A program made the position numbers and the translations under genes. Positions 1 to 12,500 of a stretch of DNA of 64,000 bases are shown piece by piece. The notes under the pieces were generated by a model, which ran no database searches, was not told where the DNA came from, and saw only the letters and a program-made list of their open reading frames with translations. This stretch comes from Patiria pectinifera (taxonomy: Eukaryota > Echinodermata > Asteroidea > Valvatida > Asterinidae). The first letter of the stretch is position 1, and each line of letters opens with the position of its first letter. The stretch spans positions 14,267,197-14,331,196 of the forward strand of contig CM057149.1 in assembly GCA_029964075.1 (NCBI GenBank). The letters run 5' to 3'.

Positions 1-68
1 TACTCTTATTGTTATTTTTAATTGTATTTTTAATTATATTTTGCATAACTGCTTAATATTTTAAATAT

Positions 69-74
69 TTTATT
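69..74 (-). terminator. Candidate polyadenylation signal (AATAAA)
   Basis: On the minus strand an AATAAA lies about 310 nt beyond the TAG stop. Position and strand fit the 3' end of the gene, but the region is AT-rich and the motif could occur by chance. A LINE tail in the opposite orientation lies between stop and signal. Confidence 0.3.
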
Positions 75-114
75 TAATGAATTTTATCCTAAATGTATTA
101 ATCACTGTTATCCA

Positions 115-315
115 ATTAGTTTGGAGAGCCCCTCGACAGAAACTTGTTTCTTTTGGGTAATCCTACGGGAGCTTTTGGGTGTTGTTTTCTGTTATGTTTT
201 CTGTTATGTTTACTACTCAGTGTTATTTGTACATGTACCGGGTAATTGTTTTGTCTATGATTCACTATTTGTAATATCCCGGAAAATGAAATAAATAAAA
301 TAATAAATAAATAAA
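115..315 (+). mobile_element. 3' end of a non-LTR retrotransposon
   Basis: It starts at GAGAGCCCCTCGACAG, carries a T/G-rich 3' UTR-like stretch and ends in AATAAA-type short repeats (291-315), typical of a 5'-truncated CR1/L2-like LINE tail. It is opposite in strand to the gene. The exact clade cannot be told from the tail. Confidence 0.4.
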
Positions 316-380
316 TGTTGTGACTGTCCACTACATGTATATGAAACACACTAGAATTAATGCCGTCATTAGTTTGTGGC

Positions 381-514
381 CTACCATTCCATGGATCTGT
401 TGGGCACAGCATCATTGGGGTCCTCTTGAGGGACATTGCCTTGAGTAAGTGTAGACACTGAGCCATCAAAACTCTCCCGTTGCTCCACGGACTGCAAGAG
501 GTCAGTCTTAGAAT
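381..514 (-). CDS. Exon 29: polar C-terminal tail and stop (aa 1124-1167)
   Basis: Acceptor TTTTCAG|ATTCTA. It encodes a Ser/Gln/Asp-rich tail (SVEQRESFDGSVSTLTQG ... NRSMEW) ending at TAG 383-381. The stop overlaps a possible donor (GAATG|GTAGGC, phase 2), so the tail could instead continue outside the window. The whole reading frame closing here favours the stop. Confidence 0.75.
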
Positions 515-3500
515 CTGAAAAATATACAACAAAATTGGTGTTACAATATGATAAATGCATTGTAAATGGGGCCCCATTTCATAGCACTGCTTATGTTGGC
601 ATTTATGACCCCAAACAAAGTGACTTCATTTGCATAACATATGGGCGACATGCGCAACTGCTCCCTCAATGATATGTTAGAAAGGGAAAGTTGGGGAGAC
701 CTGGGACATACATTCCAACGCATTGTCGACAACCCCATAAAGTCACTAATAATGGTTTAAAGTGCCAAGCTTCATTCGAGTCTTACTAATAATTTGGTTT
801 TGGCTAGTCGTTGGGATTGCGGTCATAAATTGTTGAAAATGCTTGGGGAGTCAGGTTGGCGTAGCGGTACTTTCCTCGCCTTCCACCGCTGTGACCCGGG
901 TTCGAATCCCGCCTTGGTCAATATGTGAATTAGGTTTTTAGTCCCTACCTGATTCTGTGGGTTTTCCCCAGAATATCTCCTGGACTTTTCCTCCCACCTC
1001 TAAAACTGTAATTTCTTCTCATTGTCTTCTCTCTGAGTTGGTGTGACGTTTCCCTTGGGATGCTTTACCGACTATAATTTAACCCCAACTCCCTAGGCCT
1101 TTTTGCTAGGATGTAGCCTCAATTCTGAAAAATCCTCCAATTGGCCTCATGGAAAAATAGCATATAGCCTCAATCCTGCAAATTCCTCCGCTATTTCTTG
1201 AATATGGTCCATGGAGGGGTGACCACTGCCTGAATCCTGCAAAATCCTCCGGCTATGACTGTCAATAGGCTGAGGCAGAGGCAGTGACATCCTGGAGCAG
1301 TGCGGAGGATGTCAAGTATAATCAAGGGCTAAATTCATGCACGGCTGAGCATAAACAACACAAGGTCTGGCCCAAGACCTTGACACAGTGCGTACTTCGA
1401 AATCAGCAACCCACTTTTGCCATGTAACCTCAATCCTGCAAATTCCTCCAATTTGCAAAAAGGATTTTGGAGGATTCAGGGCGGTTAGGGATAAAGATAC
1501 AGATGACCACGGCTTTTGGAGGTTTGTATTACCTGGAGGTCTGCCCTGTCCTTCCTTGATGATCAGGAATGGCTTGCCTGCCAGGCTGCCACCGTTTGGC
1601 AGGTGGATGTTGTCCAGACAGAGGGGCAGGATCAGCTGCAGCTCGTTGGATAGGAAGCCGTCTGATACATCTGAAGGTTAGAAAATACAATTCAGCAAAA
1701 TTTCAATCTACGGATTTACTATTTCCAATGACAAATCATGTACGGAAAGTGTATTATACAAATATTGAGTAGCTCAGCGTGGAATGGGAGGAATATTATC
1801 GCAAGGTAAAATCTGGACTTTTCCATTTCACGAGGCGAAGCCGAGTGAACTGGAAAATCCAGATTTTAAAGAGCGATAATATTTCTCCAATTTCACAATT
1901 TATAGCCACTCAATATTTGTTTTCTATAACTGACATATAGATCCTTGTCATTTGATATATTTGAACTTTTATTTCAATACAAAACTGGAGGAAAATGTAT
2001 TTCTCTCTTCCAAACCACCCCTTCACGAAAATGTTTGAACCCAACGCTGTAGCGCTGGCTCTTTGGAACAATACGCGCTATGCGCAACGCTGAACGCGCA
2101 CACCAGCATGCATTTGCACGCAAATACCGCGTCATAGAACAAGAATGATCCTAATTGTTCAATAGCATTTCCCATTCCCCATGGGCAGATAGTACTTTTT
2201 GAGCCGTGGCGTGAATGGGAGCAATAACGAATGTCACACGATGTGAGTTCCACCAATCAAATGACAAGGATCTGTATCTCAATGCTTGTGATAAAATATC
2301 ACACGTAAACTCTGGTGGGACTTGAGCAAATGACCTTCTGTTTACTTTAAAGCAGACAATTTAGCACTCGACTACTAAGGCCAAAAAAAAAAAGTCTCCG
2401 GTTTTTGGTATGGAGCTTGCCCCAAAAGTGGTGCGGCAACGCGGCTTTTTTTTTTTTTTACCTGTTTTTTTTTTTTTTTTTGGCTTCAAATGTCGGCTGA
2501 TGACTGCAAATGGTGCCCGACTAAACTTAGTGCAAATATATGGGAGTCCAGAGAGGCCACATAAAGCTTATTCTCGACCATAACCCCATCTAAAAACACG
2601 TTAAAATTGTGCAGCAGCAGGATTCCAGTCAAACCAGTGAGTTTGGCGGTTTTGAGACATCATCTTGTATTGAAAAAAAAACTTTTTCATTTTGCCGACG
2701 CGCATGGCTGCGGCGACGCGCGCGCATACCAGAAACCGGAGACTCTTTTTTTTGGCCTAAGCTTATCAATGAAAGCCTGGCATCAAAAACTAGAATCATT
2801 AGGGTAAACTGGGGTAAAAACGCCCATGGGGTAAAAACGCCCACTTGACTTGTTTCCACTGCTAGTAAAAAATGACAAGATGAATTGTTCAATGGAATAT
2901 ATTTTTAATAAGTACAATGTAGTTAAAAACTAATAATAAAAAGAATTAAATTCATTAACATATTTGAAGGGTATGTAGGTGCTGTTGAAAAAAATATTTA
3001 AAAAAAAGTTTTAAAAAATGGCCGTCGAAGGTTTAGCCTGTATCGCTTAAAATTATTGTATAAAAAAAAGTATCTTATATTTTTATTACTCTTTAGTTGA
3101 TATATATTAAGAAGGGTTAATAACATAATTATAAATGATTACAATATTAAAATCTATTTTAATATTTGCTTAATAATGTTTTTTGAGTGGGCGTTTTTAC
3201 CCCAGGCAAAATCAGGGGTCTCGGGGTAAAAACGCCCAGTACTTTTCTTGATATCAAACTCTATTGCAGCCTCATTTATCTTCAAAAACCTCATTGTTAG
3301 AACTTTCTACAGCATTATATTTGTTGTATGAGTAAGTATTAGCTATAAGAGTCCCACTACATAAATATTAAACAGTCAGGCGGGGATCGGAGGGTCACCC
3401 CGCTCTGTCCAAAAAAAAAAAATTATCATACAAATTCCCCAAAAAATAAGTCGAACCCCCTGCTGTGACACCTTAACAAAAATTATACGGGTATAATGTC

Positions 3501-6500
3501 CGCCTGTTCGAAATACGGTACATCATTCTGTAATCTAGTGTTAATAATCATCGAATTTGAATATTCTCCCCCCCCCCAGCTTTTGGTTTTATAGAGGCAA
3601 AGTGTCCGGAGAAAAAAAACCTGTGTACATTTTTTGATTTTTTTTTGCTGATGAAATCCCCCCCCCCCTCCCCACAAAAACTCCTGGATCCGCCCCTGAC
3701 AGTGTACCGGTATTGTGTGAAGTGGGGAGGTACATGTAGGCGGTACATCACTAACTGACGTTACGTAGTGGCAAGGAATCTGGCATTTGTTTAGTGGCGA
3801 ATGCCATGGGTCTATGATATGTGAGCAGATTCGCTGATTAATTAGGCAAGGCCCCGCCTCTTGACCTCCTAGATTTTGACCAATCAGTGGGCACTTTCTA
3901 TATCGGGTCTTCGGTCATTCACCGTTGCGCATCATAGACAATGGATTAAAAAGCCCTGCGTCACGCACTCTGTTACCATTTTACGCGATAACGCGCCCGG
4001 CTGTTGTTGCATTACAAAACACTGTATTCGAATTGACCAATCAAATGTTTAGTCCTGATTTGGGAATGAAATGACGTCCCGATTTAGTAAAGTTGACTCC
4101 GATTGGCTGAGGCGCGAGATCGCATAAATATGCATGCTTTGATATATCAGACGTCAGACAGGAGTCTGGGCTCCGTGGATAACGGGTGATACTCAGACTA
4201 GCATTTATTAGGGAATGCTCGAGAAATCATGAGCTCATGGCATTTTCTCAAGAAAAAAAAAATAACACCTCTATGGTGATTTGAGTGTACTTTTAATAAG
4301 TAAAAATGACTAGAAATTGCTCTAGTCTAAGACCCAACTGGACCGGTTTCTGCTCTCATGCTATAATAGCAGAGCTTCATCCGTAGTAAGCCAAATCCAG
4401 TATTTTATATTCGGCTAAATTAGTCGTGTCAAATGTTACGGTGCATAGATACACATTAGTGCATCTAATAACATTTTGTGTGAACCTTTTAATGAGTCCA
4501 ATTCCCGGTTATTGATAAACCTTGATTTGACAAGTACACCTTTAAGATTTTTGGCCTTTTATAGGCAGGAATTGGTTTGCTGGGAAACAGATTGCATACA
4601 TGTACATGTAATTTCAGGTGTTCCGGAATTAAATGCCAGTCTTTCAGCAATACTTTTGTTAGCTGCTGGGTTTTGATGTGTGGTGTGTAGATTATCTTGA
4701 AGACTAGAGGTGGTTCTTTTGGTCATGTTTCATTCATGATGTATTGCTCACAGATTTCAAATTGTATGTCTTTTATGACTGTCAATTTCCTCTTTCTTGT
4801 GGTTACAGAGTAGAAGTTTCTCCATGAACGAATTTCTTTTCTCTAAGAAATATGTCTTGTTGTCACAGAAATGTGCGTATCTTAGTACTGTAGTTCTCCT
4901 TTGATTAAGCCTTAGGTTACCAGCAGTAGGCTAGAAGCACAATATACAAAAATGCCTAATAACATAGAACTATGATTTGGCTAAACAAGATTGAAATAGA
5001 TTTTTCAATATTGGCAGGTTTTATCATAACCTACAAGTTTGTTATGGGCGAATTATGTACGCTAATGTTCCACTTCCTTCCACATAAAAATACCTGTTTC
5101 AAATGATCAAGTTTGTAGTTATAATTAACCAGTTGTGTTTGAAAAGTTATTTGTATTTGATGAAGTATCCCTCCATATTAAATTAATTACAAAAATATGA
5201 CTATACTACAGGGAAACCTGTGGTATAGCAATTTTTTTTTTATAAATGTGGGCGGGCGTTTTTACCCCGAGGCCCGGGTAAAAACGCCCGCCAAACTTCC
5301 TCCCGAAAAGGGGGGAAAATTTCCCCTTATCAATATAATGACCATGATATTATATTTGCACCTGATAGAGGAGACATGTACACTGTATTGCATAAAACCA
5401 CACATTTATTTCCTGGTGTCTCAATGTAGTACTAAGATATTTAACAAAAACCTCAAAATCGGGCGTTTTTACCCCAGTTTACCCTACTTAGTTGGCATCA
5501 AACTCGTTCTCAAGGGGTACCCTGCCCCTCAAAATAAGAATGCACGCGATTTGTGCTTGTGCGTGGCACCACCTCATACCGATAGCTACCGGTAGATTTA
5601 TTTATTTATTTATTATCGGGCAAACAAGATAAAAATATTAAAAACAAACAGCCCCAACGATTTCCCAAAAGCGAAACAAATCACTATTTAAAGGGATCTC
5701 CAGACAACAGATAAAATACAAACAGTAAACAAATATACTCACATATACATAAATAGACAACATATACATAAATAGACCCCAAAAAAACATTGACATAGAA
5801 CAATTTTAAACAGCATCCAGTCATTAGACGCATAAAAAAATATTTAAAATATATATATATATAAAAATTCATGTATTACTGCCATATACATGTATATATA
5901 TAAAAAGTTCTAAATTTCACAAGAGGAGGGCGCCCCACAATAAAAAAAATTAGATACATATATTTTAAAAATACAGGAATAAAATTACATGGATGTAAAA
6001 AAAAAAAAAAAAAAAACCAAAGACCAACAGCATGTTGCGGCCACCCTGACTTCATCCAACCCAAATCAACTCAACCAAAAACGAGGCCGGAAGGAAAAAC
6101 AGACCGGTTCCCCCCGTACAAAAAACATGAACTCAGCACCGTCACCGGACACAGGGAACACGACCGAAATGGTGGCAGCATGACAACGGTCTATATTAAA
6201 GTCGTAGACAAACCTTATTACTTATTAAAAAAAAAAAAAAAAAAAGGGCAATGTTATCATTCCAAAATGTGGCGATGTATAACAGTTTTGTAGTTCGTTG
6301 AGTTGATGGCTTGGTCTCTAACATCAACAGGCAAACTATAGATTAGTCTATAATAGCAACAGGTACTGCAGTTATATAGTGCTCACAGGTCAGCACAAGT
6401 CAACCACAAGTCATCCTGTCTCAGGTCTAAAGAATGTAAGTAAGTAAAGTCTGTCCCGAGCCAATGTGGCTCATCATGCCGGCGTTTATCTCTGGTTTCA

Positions 6501-9500
6501 GTAGCATGAAACGACTGAGAATATTTCTACTCCCCCTGGATGGGATGCTAGTCCATCGCAGGTTACTCCCCAGCTAATGCCGGTACCCATTTATACTCCT
6601 GGGTGGAGAGGGGCAAGTGGGGGTGAAGTGCCTTGCCCAAGGACACAATATATGACCAGCGGCTGGATTCGAACCCCGGACCTCTGATCATGAGTCACGA
6701 ACCCTAACCACTAGGCCACACACTCCCCTAAAGATTGTAGCTACATTTTATTAATAAATACCTTGGAGAGTTGATGGCTTCTGATTGGTCGAGACTCGAT
6801 CACGTGGGGTGTATTAACGGTGATATAAAGACCGGCTTCAAAGAACGAGCAAATAAATGGCCCCTGAAGCAGCATTGATTCAGCTCCATGCAAGCCAATG
6901 ATTGGGCAAATTTACAACAGTCCTACGGCAGCTTGTAACAATACAACACTGCACATATGCGCTCAACCACCATCACGTGAAGCCTTACGCGCACGTTACA
7001 AAACAGTTACTATGGGTGCGCGCGTGAGGAAGTTTTCAAACAACATCGTACAGCAATATGGGCTTTTCACCAAAAGCTAAAATATGGCCCATGAACATGA
7101 ATAAAAAAAAAGCCAAAAATATCGTCGAAAAAAGTCACAAAATTGGAGCATTTTAACTGTTTATTTTGTTAAAAAGGTATTTATTAATGGGAATAACAGT
7201 GTGAGGATCCGGTCATCACTGCGTGATAATGACCAGGTTTGGAGGTGACCGCTGTTAATGGACCGAGACGAAAACAGCGGTCACCCCAAAGCCGGTCATT
7301 ATCACGCAGTGAAGACCGGATCCTCACACTGTTATTCCCTTATTAAAACTAACAATGATCAAGGCGTTCCTTTTCATATTTCACCCCCTGTATGTGTGAC
7401 TTTACAAACAATTTCAGTTGGGAAGACTTACCGGTACTTAGCTTCTCTCCAGGCAGTGCCAGAATGAACACTGCTAGAGGTGCCTCGTGTACCTCTCTGT
7501 GAGGTAGAGTCAGCTGGCACTTCTTGTAGTCACCGATTGTCTTGGTCTGTTGAATCGGAAAATCGGAAAACCATCATGTACAAGGAATATGTGCACAATC
7601 CCAAAGAACACTCAAGTCTTCATTCAGAGAGAGGTAGAAATGCTTACACAGCGCATAGCAAGCAATTAATGGTAGAGTATATCATTTGTAGCTATATCAA
7701 AAAAGTAACCAACCAAATTATTGTTGAAAAGCTTACTTGGTTTAGAGATGGTAATGGCTCTAAACTCCCTGTGAAATCATTCTTCTAGCATGCTTTCATT
7801 TGAAGAAAACAATAAAAGAAGGCCATTTCCAAAGATGCATCTGGTGATGCATTTTTGAAAATTTCTGTTAGTAGCTCGTTTTTAATTCGGCAAAGCCGTG
7901 AATGAGTGCGCGAAAGCATTGACATGACGCTCACGTGCGCGCAGTTGCTATTATTCGTCGATTCAGTGCGTGACATCGCATAGCTGCAATCGGTTGTATG
8001 AGAGTGTGAACCGGACGTTGATTTCGGGCGCAATTCAAAACATGACTTCACAACTCTGAGCATTCTCTGAGCTAAAATTGCATCAGGTTAGTAGTTAAAT
8101 ACCCTTCTTTAGATTTTGAGCACTTGTGTTGCTTCGCACACAAAAAATGCTTTACATCCAAATTATAGTTGAAAAGCTTACTTGGTTTAAAGATAGTAAT
8201 GGCTCTAAACTCCCTGTGAAATCATTCTTCTAGCTTGCTGTTATTTGAAGAAAACAATTAAAGAAGGCCATTTCCAAAGATGCATCTGGTGACACATTTT
8301 TTGGAAATTTCCGTTGACACGACGCACACGTATGCGCGGTTGCTATTATTCGTCGATTCAGTGCATGACATCATGCTGCAATCGGTTGTACTTGTATGAG
8401 AGTGTTAACCGGACGCTGATTTCGGGCGCAATTCAAAACATGACTCCGCAACTCTTGAATTGAAATCGAGATCCAGGATTATAGTTTTCTCGGAATATAC
8501 AGCATTCTCTGAATACCCTTCTTTAGATTTTGAGCACTTGTGTTGCTTCGAACAAAAAAAATGCACCAATGACAAATGATATACTCTACCAATTAAAGGT
8601 ACAGTCCATCATTTGTAATTTGTGCATTTTGTTAGTTTAAAGCAACAACCATGCTCAAAATCTAAAGAGGGGTGCTGAACAACTAACCTGATGAAATTTC
8701 AGCTCAGCTCCAATTGTATATTCCGAGAAAAACAACATTCTAGGATCTCGATTTCAAATCAAAAGTTGCTGAATCATGTTTTGAATTGGGCCTGAATTCA
8801 GCATTCTCGAAGAGCTGATTGCAGCTTTGCAATGTCCGCACTGAACTGTCTAATTATAGCAACCGTGCACGCATGTGCATCATGTCAATGCTTGCACGCT
8901 TTGCCGAATAAAAAAAACCACAAGAACTACTCACGGAAATTTCCAACGATGCGTCTTTAGACGCATCGTTGGAAAGGCCCTCTTTCTCGGATTTCTTCAA
9001 AATGTCAGCATGACAGAAAGAATCTCTCACAGGGAGTTTAGTCCCCTTACTATCTTTCAAGCAAGTATTTTTTCCAAAAACAATTACATCAGTTACTTTT
9101 TGGATAGCTGCAAATGATGGACTGTAGCTTTAAATCAAAGAAACAGGGAGGACTATATGCCTGCCCTAAAATATAAGTACTACAATGTAGACTATTTTCT
9201 GCTGCAAACAGATTATACTGAACCTACCAGTGTTAAAGATGAGATATATGAAATGGGTCACAAGTTACAACAAGTCCCAAGTCAACCCACAAACTATAGT
9301 CAAACATTCCTTTATTGTTCACCACCTTTTACTTGTGATCTATACTTTTGAATTTACTTGTGACCAGGGCCCAATTTCATAGCGCTGCTTAACAGCCGAC
9401 TTTGTGCTTACCGAGCCTTCATCTATTTCATGGAAACCGTTAAGCAGTAAGCACAGCAAAATCACGCTTAACCCCAGAAGAAAACTTTGCTTAAATCAAT

Positions 9501-12500
9501 GACGTAACAATAGAAATCTCCATGCGCGCGCAACCGTTAGCATGAAATAGTGCTTAAGCAGCAGCATGATTTTCTGCTATAGTAAGCACAACTTTTCTGC
9601 TTACTGTTAAGGGCCCGTGACCATTCAGCCCCGGTATGAAAAGGGTCCCCCAGTAAGCTCGTCCCCTCCCAAGAAGTCCTCTCCTACCGTCCCAGCTACC
9701 GGCCCAGGAGCTGGTCCGGTTGCTAATCAGGAACTCCTCTATCCTGGGGTCTATTGTTTGTAAGTATTGACACATGTAATATATCCCAGAAGAAACCTGC
9801 TTGTGGTTTTCATCTCTCAGCGCGAAACAATAGAACACTTTCGTCGGCACAGATCAAAACCCCTGCCATGCGGTTTCGCGCACAATGGGACCGTAAATAC
9901 CTAGGCGTTATGGAAGGATTTTATCTTTAATCCGGTAAGTCTGCTATTGCTCTGCTCTGGACGTTCTCTGAAGGGCAATAAATTGATGCGCCTGACTGAC
10001 TTCAAAACTTCTGGTCAGACAGGACCATGTACCGGACGAGACTGGGCTGAAGACCAGACTGGCTTTGGACCGGACGAGGTACCGGGGGGCCCTTTTCACA
10101 CCAGGGCTGAATGGTCACGGTCCCTAAGCAGTGCTATGAAATTGGGCCCAGGCCTGTGATGTACTTGTCATCTGTCACAAGCACCTCGATACAACACTGG
10201 TGCCTACCTCAACGGGTGTCTCTCTGCCGTCCACATAGACCACATACTTGGTGGGCTCGGTGTACAGGTAATCCAGCGCTGTCCAGACTAGGTTGATGGT
10301 GTCTTCCTGATCGGTGACCTCACATGACAGGATGGGACCTCCGAGCTCATAGATAGATGGGCAGGTCACTCTCTGTGGGAAAGTATCAAATATATCAAAG
10401 GATTTGAATGAGTGTATTATTAAAAACTCCAGATTTGTGGGTAATTCTGTCAAATTAGGTTTGCCCTTTACCGACGTTTAAACACTGTATACTCAGTGTG
10501 TTACCTCCCGAGTGAAAGTTGGAAAAATCACTGAGGTGGGACTCCAACCCACGACCTCCTGCTTTCTAGGGCAGATAATTCTGCACATTGTGGGTTCGAG
10601 TCCATCCTGGGGTTGTGGTATGTGTGTGTCTTTGGGCAAGACACTTTGTCACTATTGCTTCTCCCTACCTAGGAGTAAATGGGTACCTGTGATTGTTTTT
10701 TGCTGCTTTACATCCAAATGGTAGCATCAAGCTGTATACTCCTCAGGGAGCCGAGATGGTCTTTGGAATGTTTCATTGGTAGAACCTTCGATTCAGCCAA
10801 AATACTGGTGAATATGTACACTTTCCAAATCCTTAATATAAATATTATTATGATTATATTATTATCGACGTCAAACAGGGGCAACAAAAGAAATCCAGTT
10901 TCCATGCTTAAGAAAACAAAAAAAAGGATAAATCAAGTTTAGTACCAGTTTATTTGATTCCTGCGGCAGCAGTGTGGAGTCCCTGGGCTGTGCAATGATG
11001 GATATGACGTAGGTCTGGTTCCCTGTCAACCCATCTACAGTGATGCTATGGCAAGTCGGTGGAAGGTCGTTGTGATAGCAGATTCCATTCACGTAGAGCT
11101 GTTTGAAGGACAGACGACAAGTTGGGTAGAGCAAAATTCCAAGTTAAATACATATATAACTCACAAGTTTTCCAATTACAAATATTAATAAATTTTTCTT
11201 TTGGGGTTTTTCTCTTTCATTAAACTTGACAACACGAATCATCAACTCAATATTTATACACATGTGTATTTTATTTATTTCTTTTTCTTTTTGAAATAAG
11301 CCAATGATCCTTCAAAAGTGTACAGCCAGTGTAGCTTTGAAGCCTGAAGAAACCTAAAGGGAGAAGACACCAATGAGAAGAATAATGTTTAGTTTAAGAT
11401 GTTGGAGGAACACACCCAACCAAGCCCACATCCCCCCCCCCCCTCCATTGATGTTCCAGGCAAAGACCCAAATCATCAGCTACAGCCTCAACACCCAATG
11501 CCCCGTGCAGGATTAAATCCTGGGTCACAGCCATGGAAGACAAGACATGTCAAATGCACAAATTAACCTGCACCCGATTTCACGAAGCGCTGCGACGCGT
11601 CGCAACTCGAGTTAGGACGTGTAACATGTCGCAACTCACGACGCGTCGTATCATCCATTTCATGAAAGTTGCGATGTGTTGAATGCATGGTAAGTTCCTT
11701 GACAACGGCTTAAAACACGTCGCAAGTTACGACGTGTCTAGTGGTCATGGCAAAATAAGAAGAGTCCCTTTCTTAGCCAGTTTAATGCCATAAACATTAC
11801 ATAAATGAGATTATAATACCGAGGCAATGTGTGTAAAGTTGTAAATAGAAACTTCATTGAATAATTATGAATTAGATTGGAACATTGCAGTTGAAATTTT
11901 AAAGTAGCTATACAGTCCACTGAGAGCTTGTTTTCCTTCAAAATTGCATCACACGACCGCCATTTTGTTTTACCTTTTAACAAATTTGAAGCTGAGATCC
12001 GACGACTCTTTGTTGAATATCAGACGACTATTTACTGTACGCTGACTAAATACATGAAACAGTCACCGAGTTGTGCTGTAAATACACCTACGACGCGTCG
12101 CACTTACGACATGTTTTGTGAAATGGATCGTAGGACGTATCGCAGCTGCGACGCATCATAGGGTTACGACGCGTTGCGAAGAGTTACGAAGAGTTTGATG
12201 AAATCGGGTGCTGACTTCCCTGAAATCGCAAGTTGCCATCAATTATTTAAACTTCCCCTGCTATACCTGATATGACTTGAGCTGGCCTCTGTAAGGAACA
12301 CTGGGCAGCTCCCAATAGATCTCAATGGAGTTATCAGAGGAGTTGTGCAGCCATCCACTGATGGCCGGTACGCAGTTCCACCACTGCCATTTGTTGGTCT
12401 AAATGGGCGATAAAACGTTAAAGGGTATACATGTAACAGAGATGAAACTGGCATATGGCAACAAAATCGGAAAATAGGCCAAACAAAAATACGTGTCCGA

